Below are positions 35,270-42,266 of a stretch of 64,000 nucleotides of DNA, piece after piece. Position numbers and translations under genes: made by a program. The notes under the pieces are model-generated. The model saw only the letters and a program-made list of their open reading frames with translations, had not been told where the DNA came from and made no database searches. Source of the DNA: Arcobacter sp. CECT 8983 (GTDB lineage Bacteria; Campylobacterota; Campylobacteria; Campylobacterales; Arcobacteraceae); assembly GCF_004118855.1 (NCBI RefSeq), contig NZ_PDKF01000007.1:1-64000 (forward strand). The letters are read 5' to 3'. Every line of letters begins with the position of its first letter. The first letter of the stretch is position 1.

Positions 35270-36373
35270 TACAAACTCTTTAGGAACAAGGATTGTAAGC
35301 CTTCCTTGTTCTTTCATGCCACCTGCATAAAGCTCTGCATGATTTCCACTTCCATAAAAGAAATCAGCTCTAATTTCACCTTTAATTGCTCCACCAACAT
35401 CTGCTGCAACCATAAGTCTATTTATTTTCTCTTGTGTTACTGAATTTTTTGTATTGATAAATACAGGCATTCCTAAAGGAATATATTTTCTATCAACAGC
35501 TAGATTTCTTCCCGGTGTTAATTCAGTTCCTAATGCTCCAGTTGCCCCTTGGCTTCTTTTTGAGAAGAAAATATAACTTTCATTTGCATATAAAACCTCA
35601 TCAACTCTTTGGGGATTATCTTGCAAATAAGCTTTAATACCTTGCATTGAAGCTCCATAACCTTGTAAAACACCTTCTTGTAAAAGCATTCCACCTATTC
35701 CTTTGTATTTATGCCCATTTTGGTTTGCATAACCTACATTTAAAATTTCCCCTGTTTCTAGTTGAACTTTTCCAGAACCTTGAATATGTAAGAAAAACAA
35801 ATCAAATCTATCATCTACATAACAAATAGCTTCTAAATCATCCCTTTCATTAATAGCTTCTCTATCATCATAAGGAATTATTTTATTACCTTTTAGTTTT
35901 CCTCTTAATCTATATTTTTTAAGCTCTGGGTAAACTGAAGATAAATCAACAATATACATGTCTTTTGGTGTTTTATAAATTGGGTATTTGTATTTTTCAC
36001 TTTTTATTAAACTACCTTTTAATAAAGGTTCATAATAACCTGTGATTACACCAGTGTTTGTTTCATTATTATTATAAAGTTCATAAGCAACAAAGTTTTC
36101 AGTGAAAAATTTTGAACCATTTGTGTAGTCATTGGCTTTTGAGCAAGCTTCTTTAAAGAGTTCATATCTTTTTGCTCTTTTACAATCTTTTTTAAATACT
36201 TCTAAGGCATAGTTTAAATCATCTTCATAAAAACCTTCAATAGTATTTAAATCTACTTTTAAAACTTTTGCTTTTGATATTTTATTTAATTTTTCAAGTT
36301 TTAAAGGCTCTTTTTGAGAACATCCTGTAAAGAATAGAATTAAAAGAGAAATAGAAAGAATTATTGTTTTCAT
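35249..36373 (-). CDS. mltA: Membrane-bound lytic murein transglycosylase A
   Basis: MltA cleaves peptidoglycan glycan strands. The 374-residue protein has a lipoprotein signal with lipobox FTGC (Cys18). The MltA domain begins at GVITGYYEPLLKGS and includes FFLHIQGSGKV. The C-terminal 3D domain has the three catalytic-type aspartates in VAADVGGAIKG and RADFF. Length matches the family. It lies 55 bases after the small zinc-ribbon gene but is probably expressed on its own. Confidence 0.94.
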   Translation of the reverse strand: MKTIILSISLLILFFTGCSQKEPLKLEKLNKISKAKVLKVDLNTIEGFYEDDLNYALEVFKKDCKRAKRYELFKEACSKANDYTNGSKFFTENFVAYELYNNNETNTGVITGYYEPLLKGSLIKSEKYKYPIYKTPKDMYIVDLSSVYPELKKYRLRGKLKGNKIIPYDDREAINERDDLEAICYVDDRFDLFFLHIQGSGKVQLETGEILNVGYANQNGHKYKGIGGMLLQEGVLQGYGASMQGIKAYLQDNPQRVDEVLYANESYIFFSKRSQGATGALGTELTPGRNLAVDRKYIPLGMPVFINTKNSVTQEKINRLMVAADVGGAIKGEIRADFFYGSGNHAELYAGGMKEQGRLTILVPKEFVPSNNKN

Positions 36374-36428
36374 GCTTTGAAGTCCTACTAAGTTTTTGGA
36401 ATTCTAACATCTAAAAGTTAATAAAAGA

Positions 36429-36731
36429 TTACATAGAACAATTAGATGATGCGCTTAGGGAATAGACCTCTTTTAGTCCACATGTTTTGCAAGTATATTC
36501 AATATCATTAACCCCAGAACAACCATGATTTTTTAGTATTCTAGCAGAAATAACATCTACTTTAAAAGTGCTTCGTGTTCTTTCATCATAAAAGGTTTTA
36601 GCTTTGTCTCCACAAGAAGGACAAATACCTTTATTTAGTTTATCTACCCTTGAGTGTTTGTTTTTAAAATAGAGTAAAACAGAGAAGATTACTATTAAAA
36701 AAGTTAATAGTAAAAATATTAGAGTTTGCAT
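36429..36731 (-). CDS. Small membrane-anchored zinc-ribbon protein
   Basis: The 100-residue protein has an N-terminal membrane helix (about 2-22) and then two cysteine pairs, CPSC and CKTC, about 50 residues apart. A further Cys-His-rich segment (KNHGCSGV) lies between them, together resembling a zinc ribbon. It begins 10 bases after the dnaK stop codon and lacks a ribosome-binding site. A perfect hairpin GTAGAG-ATTA-CTCTAC (36735-36750) spans the dnaK stop. Translation may depend on coupling to dnaK. Function is unknown. Confidence 0.7.
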   Translation of the reverse strand: MQTLIFLLLTFLIVIFSVLLYFKNKHSRVDKLNKGICPSCGDKAKTFYDERTRSTFKVDVISARILKNHGCSGVNDIEYTCKTCGLKEVYSLSASSNCSM

Positions 36732-36741
36732 GAAGTAGAGA

Positions 36742-38634
36742 TTACTCTACTTCTGCATCGATAACATCGTCATCGTCTTTCTTAGCTTTTTTATTTGGTT
36801 GTGCACCAGCACCTGCTTGATCACCACCTTCTTTTTTATACATAGCTTCTGCTAACTTATGAGAAACTTCTGTTAAAGCTTTTACTTTTTCTTCAATTTG
36901 CTCTTTTGTTGCATTTTCATCTTTTAGAGTTTCCTCTAAAGCTGCTGCTGCATCAATAATAGCTTTTTTCTCTTCTTCAGAAACTGCACTTTCATTTTCT
37001 TCTAAAGTTTTCTTAGTTGAGTGTAATAATGCATCTGCTTGATTTCTTACTTCAATTACTTCTTTTCTTTTTGCATCTGCTTCTTTATTTGCTTCTGCTT
37101 CATTTACCATTTTTTCAATTTCTTCATCAGATAATCCAGACGAACCAGAAATAGTAATTTTATTCTCTTTTCCAGTACCTTTATCTTTAGCAGATACATT
37201 TAAAACCCCATTTGCATCAATATCAAATGTTACTTCAATTTGAGGAACACCTCTTGGAGCTGCTGGGATATCAGATAATTCAAACATACCTAAAGATTTG
37301 TTATCTTTAGCAAATTCTCTTTCACCTTGACCTACGTGAATTGATACAGCTGGTTGATTGTCTTCTGCTGTAGAGAATACTTGTGATTTTTTAACAGGAA
37401 TTGTAGTACCTTTTTCAATCAGTTTAGTCATAACTCCACCAAGAGTTTCAATACCTAATGATAAAGGAGTAACATCTAGTAATAATACATCTTTTACATC
37501 TCCTCTTAATACACCAGCTTGAACAGCAGCACCAGCAGCAACAACTTCATCAGGGTTTACACCTTTATTTAAATCTTTTCCAAAGTACTCTTTAACTACT
37601 TGGTTAGCTTTTGGTAATCTTGTAGAACCACCAACCATGATTACTTCTTCGATTTCATTTTTATCTAATCCAGCATCTTTCATTGCAGTTTTAATGTGCT
37701 CTAAAGTCTCAGCAATTAAGTGCTCAGTCATAGATTCAAATTTTGCTCTAGTTAATGATTTAACTAAGTGAACTGGTCCAGCATTACCCATAGAGATAAA
37801 TGGTAAGTTAATTTCTGTTGATTCAGCAGAAGATAACTCTTTTTTAGCATTTTCAGCAGCATCTTTTAATCTTTGTAATGCCATTTTATCTGTTTTGATA
37901 TCAAATCCATTTTCGTCTTTGAACTCTTTTGCTAACCAATCAATAATAGCGTTATCGAAGTCATCACCACCTAAGAATGCATTACCATCAGTTGAAAGTA
38001 CTTCAAATGTTCCATCACCAATTTCAAGAACAGTAACGTCAAATGTACCACCACCTAAATCGTATACTAATACTTTCTCTTCACCTTTTTTATCAAGTCC
38101 ATATGCTAATGAAGCAGCAGTTGGCTCATTGATAATTCTTAATACGTTAAGACCAGCAATAGTACCCGCTTCTTGAGTTGCTTTTCTTTGTGCATCATTG
38201 AAGTATGCTGGAACAGTAATAACTGCGTCAGTTACAGGAGCACCTAAATACTCTTCTGCATCAGCTTTTAATTTTCCTAAGATTTTTGCAGAAATTTCTT
38301 GTGGAGTATAAACTTTATCAGCAATTTCAACTGCTGCTGCACCGTTTCTATTAACGATTTTGTAACCTACTTTTTCTTGTGCTTCTTTAGCATTCTCTTC
38401 GTCCATCATAAGACCCATAATTCTTTTTACAGAATAAATAGTTTTTTCTGGGTTTGTAATAGCTTGTCTTTTTGCTGGGTCACCAACTAATACTTCACCT
38501 TTATCAGTGAAAGCAACAATTGATGGAGTTGTATTTTTTCCTTCTTTATTAGGAATAACTTTAGCTTCACCACCTTCATAAACTGCCATACAAGAGTTTG
38601 TTGTACCTAAATCAATACCAATTACTTTACTCAT
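36742..38634 (-). CDS. dnaK: Molecular chaperone DnaK (Hsp70)
   Basis: DnaK is the ATP-driven Hsp70 chaperone working with GrpE and DnaJ. The 630 residues show the start [20 protein letters not shown], the [17 protein letters not shown] phosphate loop, the conserved linker [15 protein letters not shown], the substrate-binding domain and the acidic end [15 protein letters not shown] precedes the ATG. It follows hrcA and grpE but with a 323-base gap that holds structured elements and a CIRCE-like operator, so it may have its own promoter. Confidence 0.98.
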   Translation of the reverse strand: MSKVIGIDLGTTNSCMAVYEGGEAKVIPNKEGKNTTPSIVAFTDKGEVLVGDPAKRQAITNPEKTIYSVKRIMGLMMDEENAKEAQEKVGYKIVNRNGAAAVEIADKVYTPQEISAKILGKLKADAEEYLGAPVTDAVITVPAYFNDAQRKATQEAGTIAGLNVLRIINEPTAASLAYGLDKKGEEKVLVYDLGGGTFDVTVLEIGDGTFEVLSTDGNAFLGGDDFDNAIIDWLAKEFKDENGFDIKTDKMALQRLKDAAENAKKELSSAESTEINLPFISMGNAGPVHLVKSLTRAKFESMTEHLIAETLEHIKTAMKDAGLDKNEIEEVIMVGGSTRLPKANQVVKEYFGKDLNKGVNPDEVVAAGAAVQAGVLRGDVKDVLLLDVTPLSLGIETLGGVMTKLIEKGTTIPVKKSQVFSTAEDNQPAVSIHVGQGEREFAKDNKSLGMFELSDIPAAPRGVPQIEVTFDIDANGVLNVSAKDKGTGKENKITISGSSGLSDEEIEKMVNEAEANKEADAKRKEVIEVRNQADALLHSTKKTLEENESAVSEEEKKAIIDAAAALEETLKDENATKEQIEEKVKALTEVSHKLAEAMYKKEGGDQAGAGAQPNKKAKKDDDDVIDAEVE

Positions 38635-38689
38635 ATTAAATCCTTAATTTTATTTTATAAAATGAAGGAACCTAATCTTTTGATGTTCT

Positions 38690-38716
38690 TTAGCGCTTGA
38701 AATAAATTCAAGCTAA
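38690..38716 (-). promoter_or_regulatory. CIRCE-like operator before dnaK
   Basis: The 27 bases read TTAGCGCTT-N9-TCAAGCTAA on the plus strand, with the same 9-9-9 layout and TTAGC/GCTAA ends as the HrcA operator (TTAGCACTC-N9-GAGTGCTAA). One half matches 7 of 9 bases and the other 5 of 9. It lies 56 bases before the dnaK ATG. It is weaker than the hrcA sites and also forms an RNA hairpin, so it may be a degenerate operator or a chance hairpin. Confidence 0.4.
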
Positions 38717-38869
38717 GAACCAATCTAAAGAGCAAACAGAAGTTTGCTTTGGTTGCCTTCAAAGTTTTTTATCTTTTATCTAATTTATCTTTTAGTTTAG
38801 AGACGTTACGGTCAATCACCTACATATCACTCAAAAGTTTTATTTTGAGGATAGTTAAAGGAGGACAAT

Positions 38870-38916
38870 TAATTTAACGAAAGAGTTTACTTAGAGTAAA
38901 TGACTTTGTTAAATTA
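38870..38916. repeat. Imperfect hairpin related to the one at 26632-26698
   Basis: TAATTTAAC (38870-38878) pairs with GTTAAATTA (38908-38916), and the centre reads TTTACT-TAG-AGTAAA. Its core TTACTTARAGTAARTGAYT matches the hairpin before the KAP gene with only transitions. It lies after grpE and could be a dispersed small repeat. Confidence 0.45.
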
Positions 38917-38930
38917 TGAAGTCCAACGCA

Positions 38931-38957
38931 AAAATATTCCAAAAGAAAACTTTTGGA
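38931..38957 (-). terminator. Rho-independent terminator after grpE
   Basis: On the minus strand a perfect stem TCCAAAAG-TTTT-CTTTTGGA (38938-38957) is followed by ATATTTTT. It begins directly after the grpE stop codon and should reduce read-through into dnaK. Confidence 0.7.
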
Positions 38958-39551
38958 CTAATTTGCGATACTAACCATTGATGCTCTTAGAAGTCTATCT
39001 TTAAACTTATAACCTTTTTGCATCACTTGAACGATTTCACCTGTTTTATGGTCTTCACTATCTACTTGCATTACTGCATCATGGAAGTTTGGATCAAACT
39101 CACCATCTGTTTCAATTATTGAGATATCATGCTTCTCAAATGCTGTGTAGAAGTTTTTAATTGTTAATTCAACACCTTCTTTTAACTTAGCAAGTAGCTC
39201 TTCTGCTGGAAGCTCTTTTGCTGCTTCTTCTGCTGCAAGTGCCATTTCTAAAGTATCAATTGGCATTAATAAATCTTTTGCAAATTTTTCAGAAGCATAA
39301 TCAATTGCTTGATATTTCTCTTTTTCTAATCTCTTTTTAATATTTTCAAAATCTGCATGAACTCTAAAGTATTTGTCTTCAGACTCTTTTAATTTTGCTT
39401 CAAGCTCTGCAATCTTTTCTTCAGCAGTTAACTCTTTTGCCTCACAAGATTCATCTTGATTTTCACAAGTTTGCTCTTGTTCTTCAACAGTTTGCTCAAC
39501 TTCCTCTTGATTTACTTGCTCTTCGTTTAATTCTTCTTTATTTTCACTCAA
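38958..39551 (-). CDS. grpE: DnaK nucleotide exchange factor GrpE
   Basis: GrpE releases ADP from DnaK. The 197-residue protein has a very acidic, Gln/Glu-rich N-terminus (about 1-45), a long helix, and the GrpE core with [14 protein letters not shown] and the beta domain ending [15 protein letters not shown]. The start is TTG at 39549-39551 with AGGAG about 7 bases before it. It follows hrcA by 10 bases, in the usual Campylobacterota order hrcA-grpE-dnaK. Confidence 0.97.
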   Translation of the reverse strand: MSENKEELNEEQVNQEEVEQTVEEQEQTCENQDESCEAKELTAEEKIAELEAKLKESEDKYFRVHADFENIKKRLEKEKYQAIDYASEKFAKDLLMPIDTLEMALAAEEAAKELPAEELLAKLKEGVELTIKNFYTAFEKHDISIIETDGEFDPNFHDAVMQVDSEDHKTGEIVQVMQKGYKFKDRLLRASMVSIAN

Positions 39552-39561
39552 AATATATCTC

Positions 39562-40353
39562 CTAACTCATATTTATTTTGTTATAAAAATACTCATAGTC
39601 CTTTGATAACTCACCAACTACTAACATTTTTATATTTTTATTTTCAATTTTACAACTATGACAAACAGCTATATAGCCTTGTGGAATAATATTATCAAAA
39701 TAAATTCCTTCTTCTAAAGAATCAAGAATTCTTCCTTTTAAAAATCCATTAATACTTTTTTCATCATAATTATATTTCAATGATAAAGAGAAAAACTCTT
39801 TAGTATTATAAATATGAAAATTTTTGTTTTGTAAATGTTGACTTACTTTTTCATAGATTTCATATGCCCCAACTTGTTTTGAGATATTCACAATGTGAAC
39901 CAACTCTAAACCTTGCATATCATTTAAAAATCTATACAGTGCATCAGAATATTTAACTGTAATTGCAAAAGAACTAAACTCTAAAATCATATACCTATTT
40001 TCAACATTTAAAATGTCATTTAAAGTATCTGACTTTTGTTCTTGAACAAAAACTGTGATTCCAAGCTCTTTTGAGAAATACTCAATTGCTTTTTCATCTA
40101 CAAAATCAAGTTTAAAATCTAATTTATTACTCCAATATTGTTTTAAAGCCTCAGTGGTTGGAGTTCTACCTGAACTCACATGCTCTTGGGCTAAAAAACC
40201 TTCTTCTCCTAACTTCTTAAAATATCCTCTAATCGTTGCAGGAGAGTAAGCAATATCATACATTGATTTTAATTGTGTAGAACCAATTGGTTCTAAATGT
40301 TCAATGTATGCTTTTATTATTGAATGTAATAAATACTCTTTTTTATCAATCAT
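39562..40353 (-). CDS. hrcA: Heat-inducible transcription repressor HrcA
   Basis: HrcA represses heat-shock operons by binding CIRCE operators, and its activity depends on GroEL. The 263-residue protein has an N-terminal winged helix (about 1-75, with [19 protein letters not shown]) and a C-terminal regulatory domain. It is shorter than the roughly 340 residues in Firmicutes but normal for Campylobacterota. Two CIRCE-type operators and a consensus promoter lie directly upstream, so it represses its own operon. Confidence 0.95.
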   Translation of the reverse strand: MIDKKEYLLHSIIKAYIEHLEPIGSTQLKSMYDIAYSPATIRGYFKKLGEEGFLAQEHVSSGRTPTTEALKQYWSNKLDFKLDFVDEKAIEYFSKELGITVFVQEQKSDTLNDILNVENRYMILEFSSFAITVKYSDALYRFLNDMQGLELVHIVNISKQVGAYEIYEKVSQHLQNKNFHIYNTKEFFSLSLKYNYDEKSINGFLKGRILDSLEEGIYFDNIIPQGYIAVCHSCKIENKNIKMLVVGELSKDYEYFYNKINMS

Positions 40354-40366
40354 AATTTACTCACTT

Positions 40367-40393
40367 TTAGCACTTGAATTCTCAAACTGCTAA
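40367..40393 (-). promoter_or_regulatory. CIRCE operator of hrcA (proximal)
   Basis: TTAGCACTT-GAATTCTCA-AACTGCTAA matches the CIRCE consensus at 15 of 18 arm bases with the exact 9-9-9 spacing. It lies between the -10 box and the hrcA start, overlapping the expected transcription start. Confidence 0.9.
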
Positions 40394-40397
40394 AAAT

Positions 40398-40426
40398 ATT
40401 ATACTATATGAGTGAGTAAATGTCAA
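40398..40426 (-). promoter_or_regulatory. Consensus sigma-70 promoter of hrcA-grpE-dnaK
   Basis: On the minus strand TTGACA (40421-40426) and TATAAT (40398-40403) are separated by exactly 17 bases. A 10-base inverted repeat ATTTACTCAC (40355-40364) and GTGAGTAAAT (40412-40421) flanks the proximal CIRCE and part of the promoter. It could be a site for a second regulator. Confidence 0.85.
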
Positions 40427-40433
40427 GTTCTTT

Positions 40434-40460
40434 TTAGCAAAAGATTCATAAAAGTGCTAA
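40434..40460 (-). promoter_or_regulatory. Second CIRCE-like operator upstream of the hrcA promoter
   Basis: TTAGCAAAA-GATTCATAA-AAGTGCTAA has the exact 9-9-9 layout, with 14 of 18 arm bases matching the CIRCE consensus. It lies just upstream of the -35 box, 67 bases centre to centre from the first site. HrcA could bind both and loop the promoter. Confidence 0.65.
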
Positions 40461-40547
40461 TTTTTCTGGATACCCCTTTTTTTGCCACTTTAGTTTGGTA
40501 TAAAGTTAAAGTAACTATAATTAAATAAATAATTTTAAAGAGTTTAA

Positions 40548-41498
40548 ATGAAAAAGATAATTGCTATTTTTGCCCTATTATCAGTTAAAATATCACTATT
40601 TGCTGCTGCTGAGTTTGTTACAATTGGTACTGGAAGTATTACAGGAACATATTATCCAACAGGTGGAGCAATTTGTAGATTAGTAAATAAATATAAAAAA
40701 GAAACAAGAATTAGATGTTCTGTTGAAGCAACTGGTGGCTCTGTTTATAATATAAATGCAATTAGCATGGGTGACTTAGATTTTGGTATTGCCCAATCAG
40801 ATGCAGTTTATCATGCAATAGAAGGGAAAAAAAGTTTTAAAAAAAATCCCATGAAGAAATTAAGATCAGTAATGGCTATTTATCCTGAACTTCTTTCTCT
40901 TATAGTAAAAAAAGATTCAAATATAAACTCAATATATGATATAAAAAATAAAAGAATCAACATAGGAAATCTTGGAAGCGGAAATGAAACTACAGTTTCA
41001 TATTTATTAAACCATTTAAATATCAAAAAATCTGAACTTGCATATGTTGGAAAATTGAAAGTTGGTGAAGCTCCTGATGCATTAAGAGAAGATAGAATTG
41101 ATGGTTATTTTTATATGGTAGGACATCCTACAGCAAATATAAAAGATGCTGCAAGTTCTTCTAATATAAAGCTAGTTCCAATAGAGGGAAAAGAGATTGA
41201 TAAATTTATTGAAAAAAACCCTTTTTATGTAAAAGGAAGTATTCCAGCTTCTTTATATAATGGAGTTTCTACTGCAACTGCTACCTTTGGTTCAAAAGCT
41301 GTTTTAATTACAAGTTCAGATGTAAGTAGTAAAGCAGTTTATACTTTAGTAAAAGCTATATTAGAAAATTTTGAAAAATTTAAAAAGTTACATCCAGTAT
41401 ATAGATATATAACAAAAGAGTCTTTACTTGAAGGATTAAGTGCTCCTTTACATGATGGAGCAATTAAGTATTATAAAGAGAACAACTTTATTAAATAA
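40548..41498 (+). CDS. TAXI-family periplasmic solute-binding protein
   Basis: The 316-residue protein has a signal peptide (about 1-19) and the TAXI-family start FVTIGTGSITGTYYPTGGAICRLVN, with the later motif LDFGIAQSDAVYHA. TAXI proteins deliver ligands such as glutamate or other organic acids to TRAP transporters. No TRAP membrane gene is nearby. Instead the convergent genes are a response regulator and a Cache/PAS kinase, so it could feed a sensor. A TATAAT lies at 40516-40521 and AAAGAG precedes the ATG. Confidence 0.9.
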   Translation: MKKIIAIFALLSVKISLFAAAEFVTIGTGSITGTYYPTGGAICRLVNKYKKETRIRCSVEATGGSVYNINAISMGDLDFGIAQSDAVYHAIEGKKSFKKNPMKKLRSVMAIYPELLSLIVKKDSNINSIYDIKNKRINIGNLGSGNETTVSYLLNHLNIKKSELAYVGKLKVGEAPDALREDRIDGYFYMVGHPTANIKDAASSSNIKLVPIEGKEIDKFIEKNPFYVKGSIPASLYNGVSTATATFGSKAVLITSSDVSSKAVYTLVKAILENFEKFKKLHPVYRYITKESLLEGLSAPLHDGAIKYYKENNFIK

Positions 41499-41520
41499 AG
41501 TTGCTTCTTTTTATTTTTTT
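41483..41520 (+). terminator. Rho-independent terminator after the TAXI gene
   Basis: A perfect 9-base stem CAACTTTAT-TAA-ATAAAGTTG (41483-41503) overlaps the stop codon and is followed by a T-rich run to 41520. The convergent response-regulator gene ends inside the T run. Confidence 0.8.
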
Positions 41521-42230
41521 AGTTGTTTTTCGATTATGTATCCATAACCTTTATGAGAAATAATAAAGTCATCATCTTTAACTTTATCTTTTAATCTTTT
41601 CATTACTGTTCTAAAAGCAGAATCATTTGTATTTATATCATTCCATACATCTTGCTTAAATTTTTCTACAGGAACAACTTCCCCTAAATTATCAATTAGA
41701 ACTTTTAAGATATCTAACTCTTTTTTAGAAAGTTTTACTATTGATTCTTGATTATATAATTTATTTGTTTTTATATCATAAGTATATCTTTTATTTAAAG
41801 GAATTAATGTTTCTTGTGTATTTAATACTGCATTATCAGCTAAAACTTCTTCTTTAGCTTTTTTTAGCATTTCCATCATATTATCAATATTTAAAGGTTT
41901 TACAAAATATCCTAGAACTCTTAAGTTGATTAATTTTAATAAGTCGTCTTCATTTTTATGAGCACTTACTATAATAAATCTTTGATTTGGAACTAACTCT
42001 CTAATATCATCAATCATAGACATTCCATCTTTATTAGGCATTTTTAAATCAGTTAAAACTAAATCAAAAGTTCTATCTTCATCAAAATCCTTTTTAAAGA
42101 TTTTACTTGCCTCTTGTCCGTCACAAGCAACAACTACTTCATCAAAAATAGTATTAAGATAAAAAGATAAGGTCTTTCTTGCTACATCTTCATCTTCAAC
42201 TAATAACACTCTAGTTTTATAATTTTTCAT
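41511..42230 (-). CDS. OmpR-type response regulator
   Basis: It has a receiver domain (acidic pair in LLVEDED, phospho-acceptor Asp in LVLTDLKMP, Lys in VKPLN) and a winged-helix DNA-binding domain with the end GYGYIIEKQ. A GTG at 42242 would add four residues, but GGGAAG lies just before the ATG at 42228-42230, which is the better start (239 residues). It lies 24 to 37 bases after the Cache/PAS kinase gene on the same strand, so the two are a probable cognate pair. Confidence 0.9.
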   Translation of the reverse strand: MKNYKTRVLLVEDEDVARKTLSFYLNTIFDEVVVACDGQEASKIFKKDFDEDRTFDLVLTDLKMPNKDGMSMIDDIRELVPNQRFIIVSAHKNEDDLLKLINLRVLGYFVKPLNIDNMMEMLKKAKEEVLADNAVLNTQETLIPLNKRYTYDIKTNKLYNQESIVKLSKKELDILKVLIDNLGEVVPVEKFKQDVWNDINTNDSAFRTVMKRLKDKVKDDDFIISHKGYGYIIEKQLKK

Positions 42231-42266
42231 TATTCTTCCCACGCAATTAATTATTTTATTATAGCC

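Larger units (their letters stand above)
38635..38957 (-). other. Structured gap between grpE and dnaK
   Basis: No gene is seen in these 323 bases. On the minus strand, in order, they hold a grpE terminator, the repeat hairpin (38870-38916), a smaller hairpin CTCAAAA/TTTTGAG, a perfect stem AGCAAAC-TTCT-GTTTGCT nested in AACCAA/TTGGTT, and the CIRCE-like hairpin (38690-38716). The last two stack just before the dnaK start and would be part of its leader. This could be a regulated leader or a small RNA gene. Confidence 0.5.

Noticed and set aside
37895-38176. Plus-strand open frame inside dnaK
   Set aside because: It is the reverse reading of highly conserved dnaK codons.
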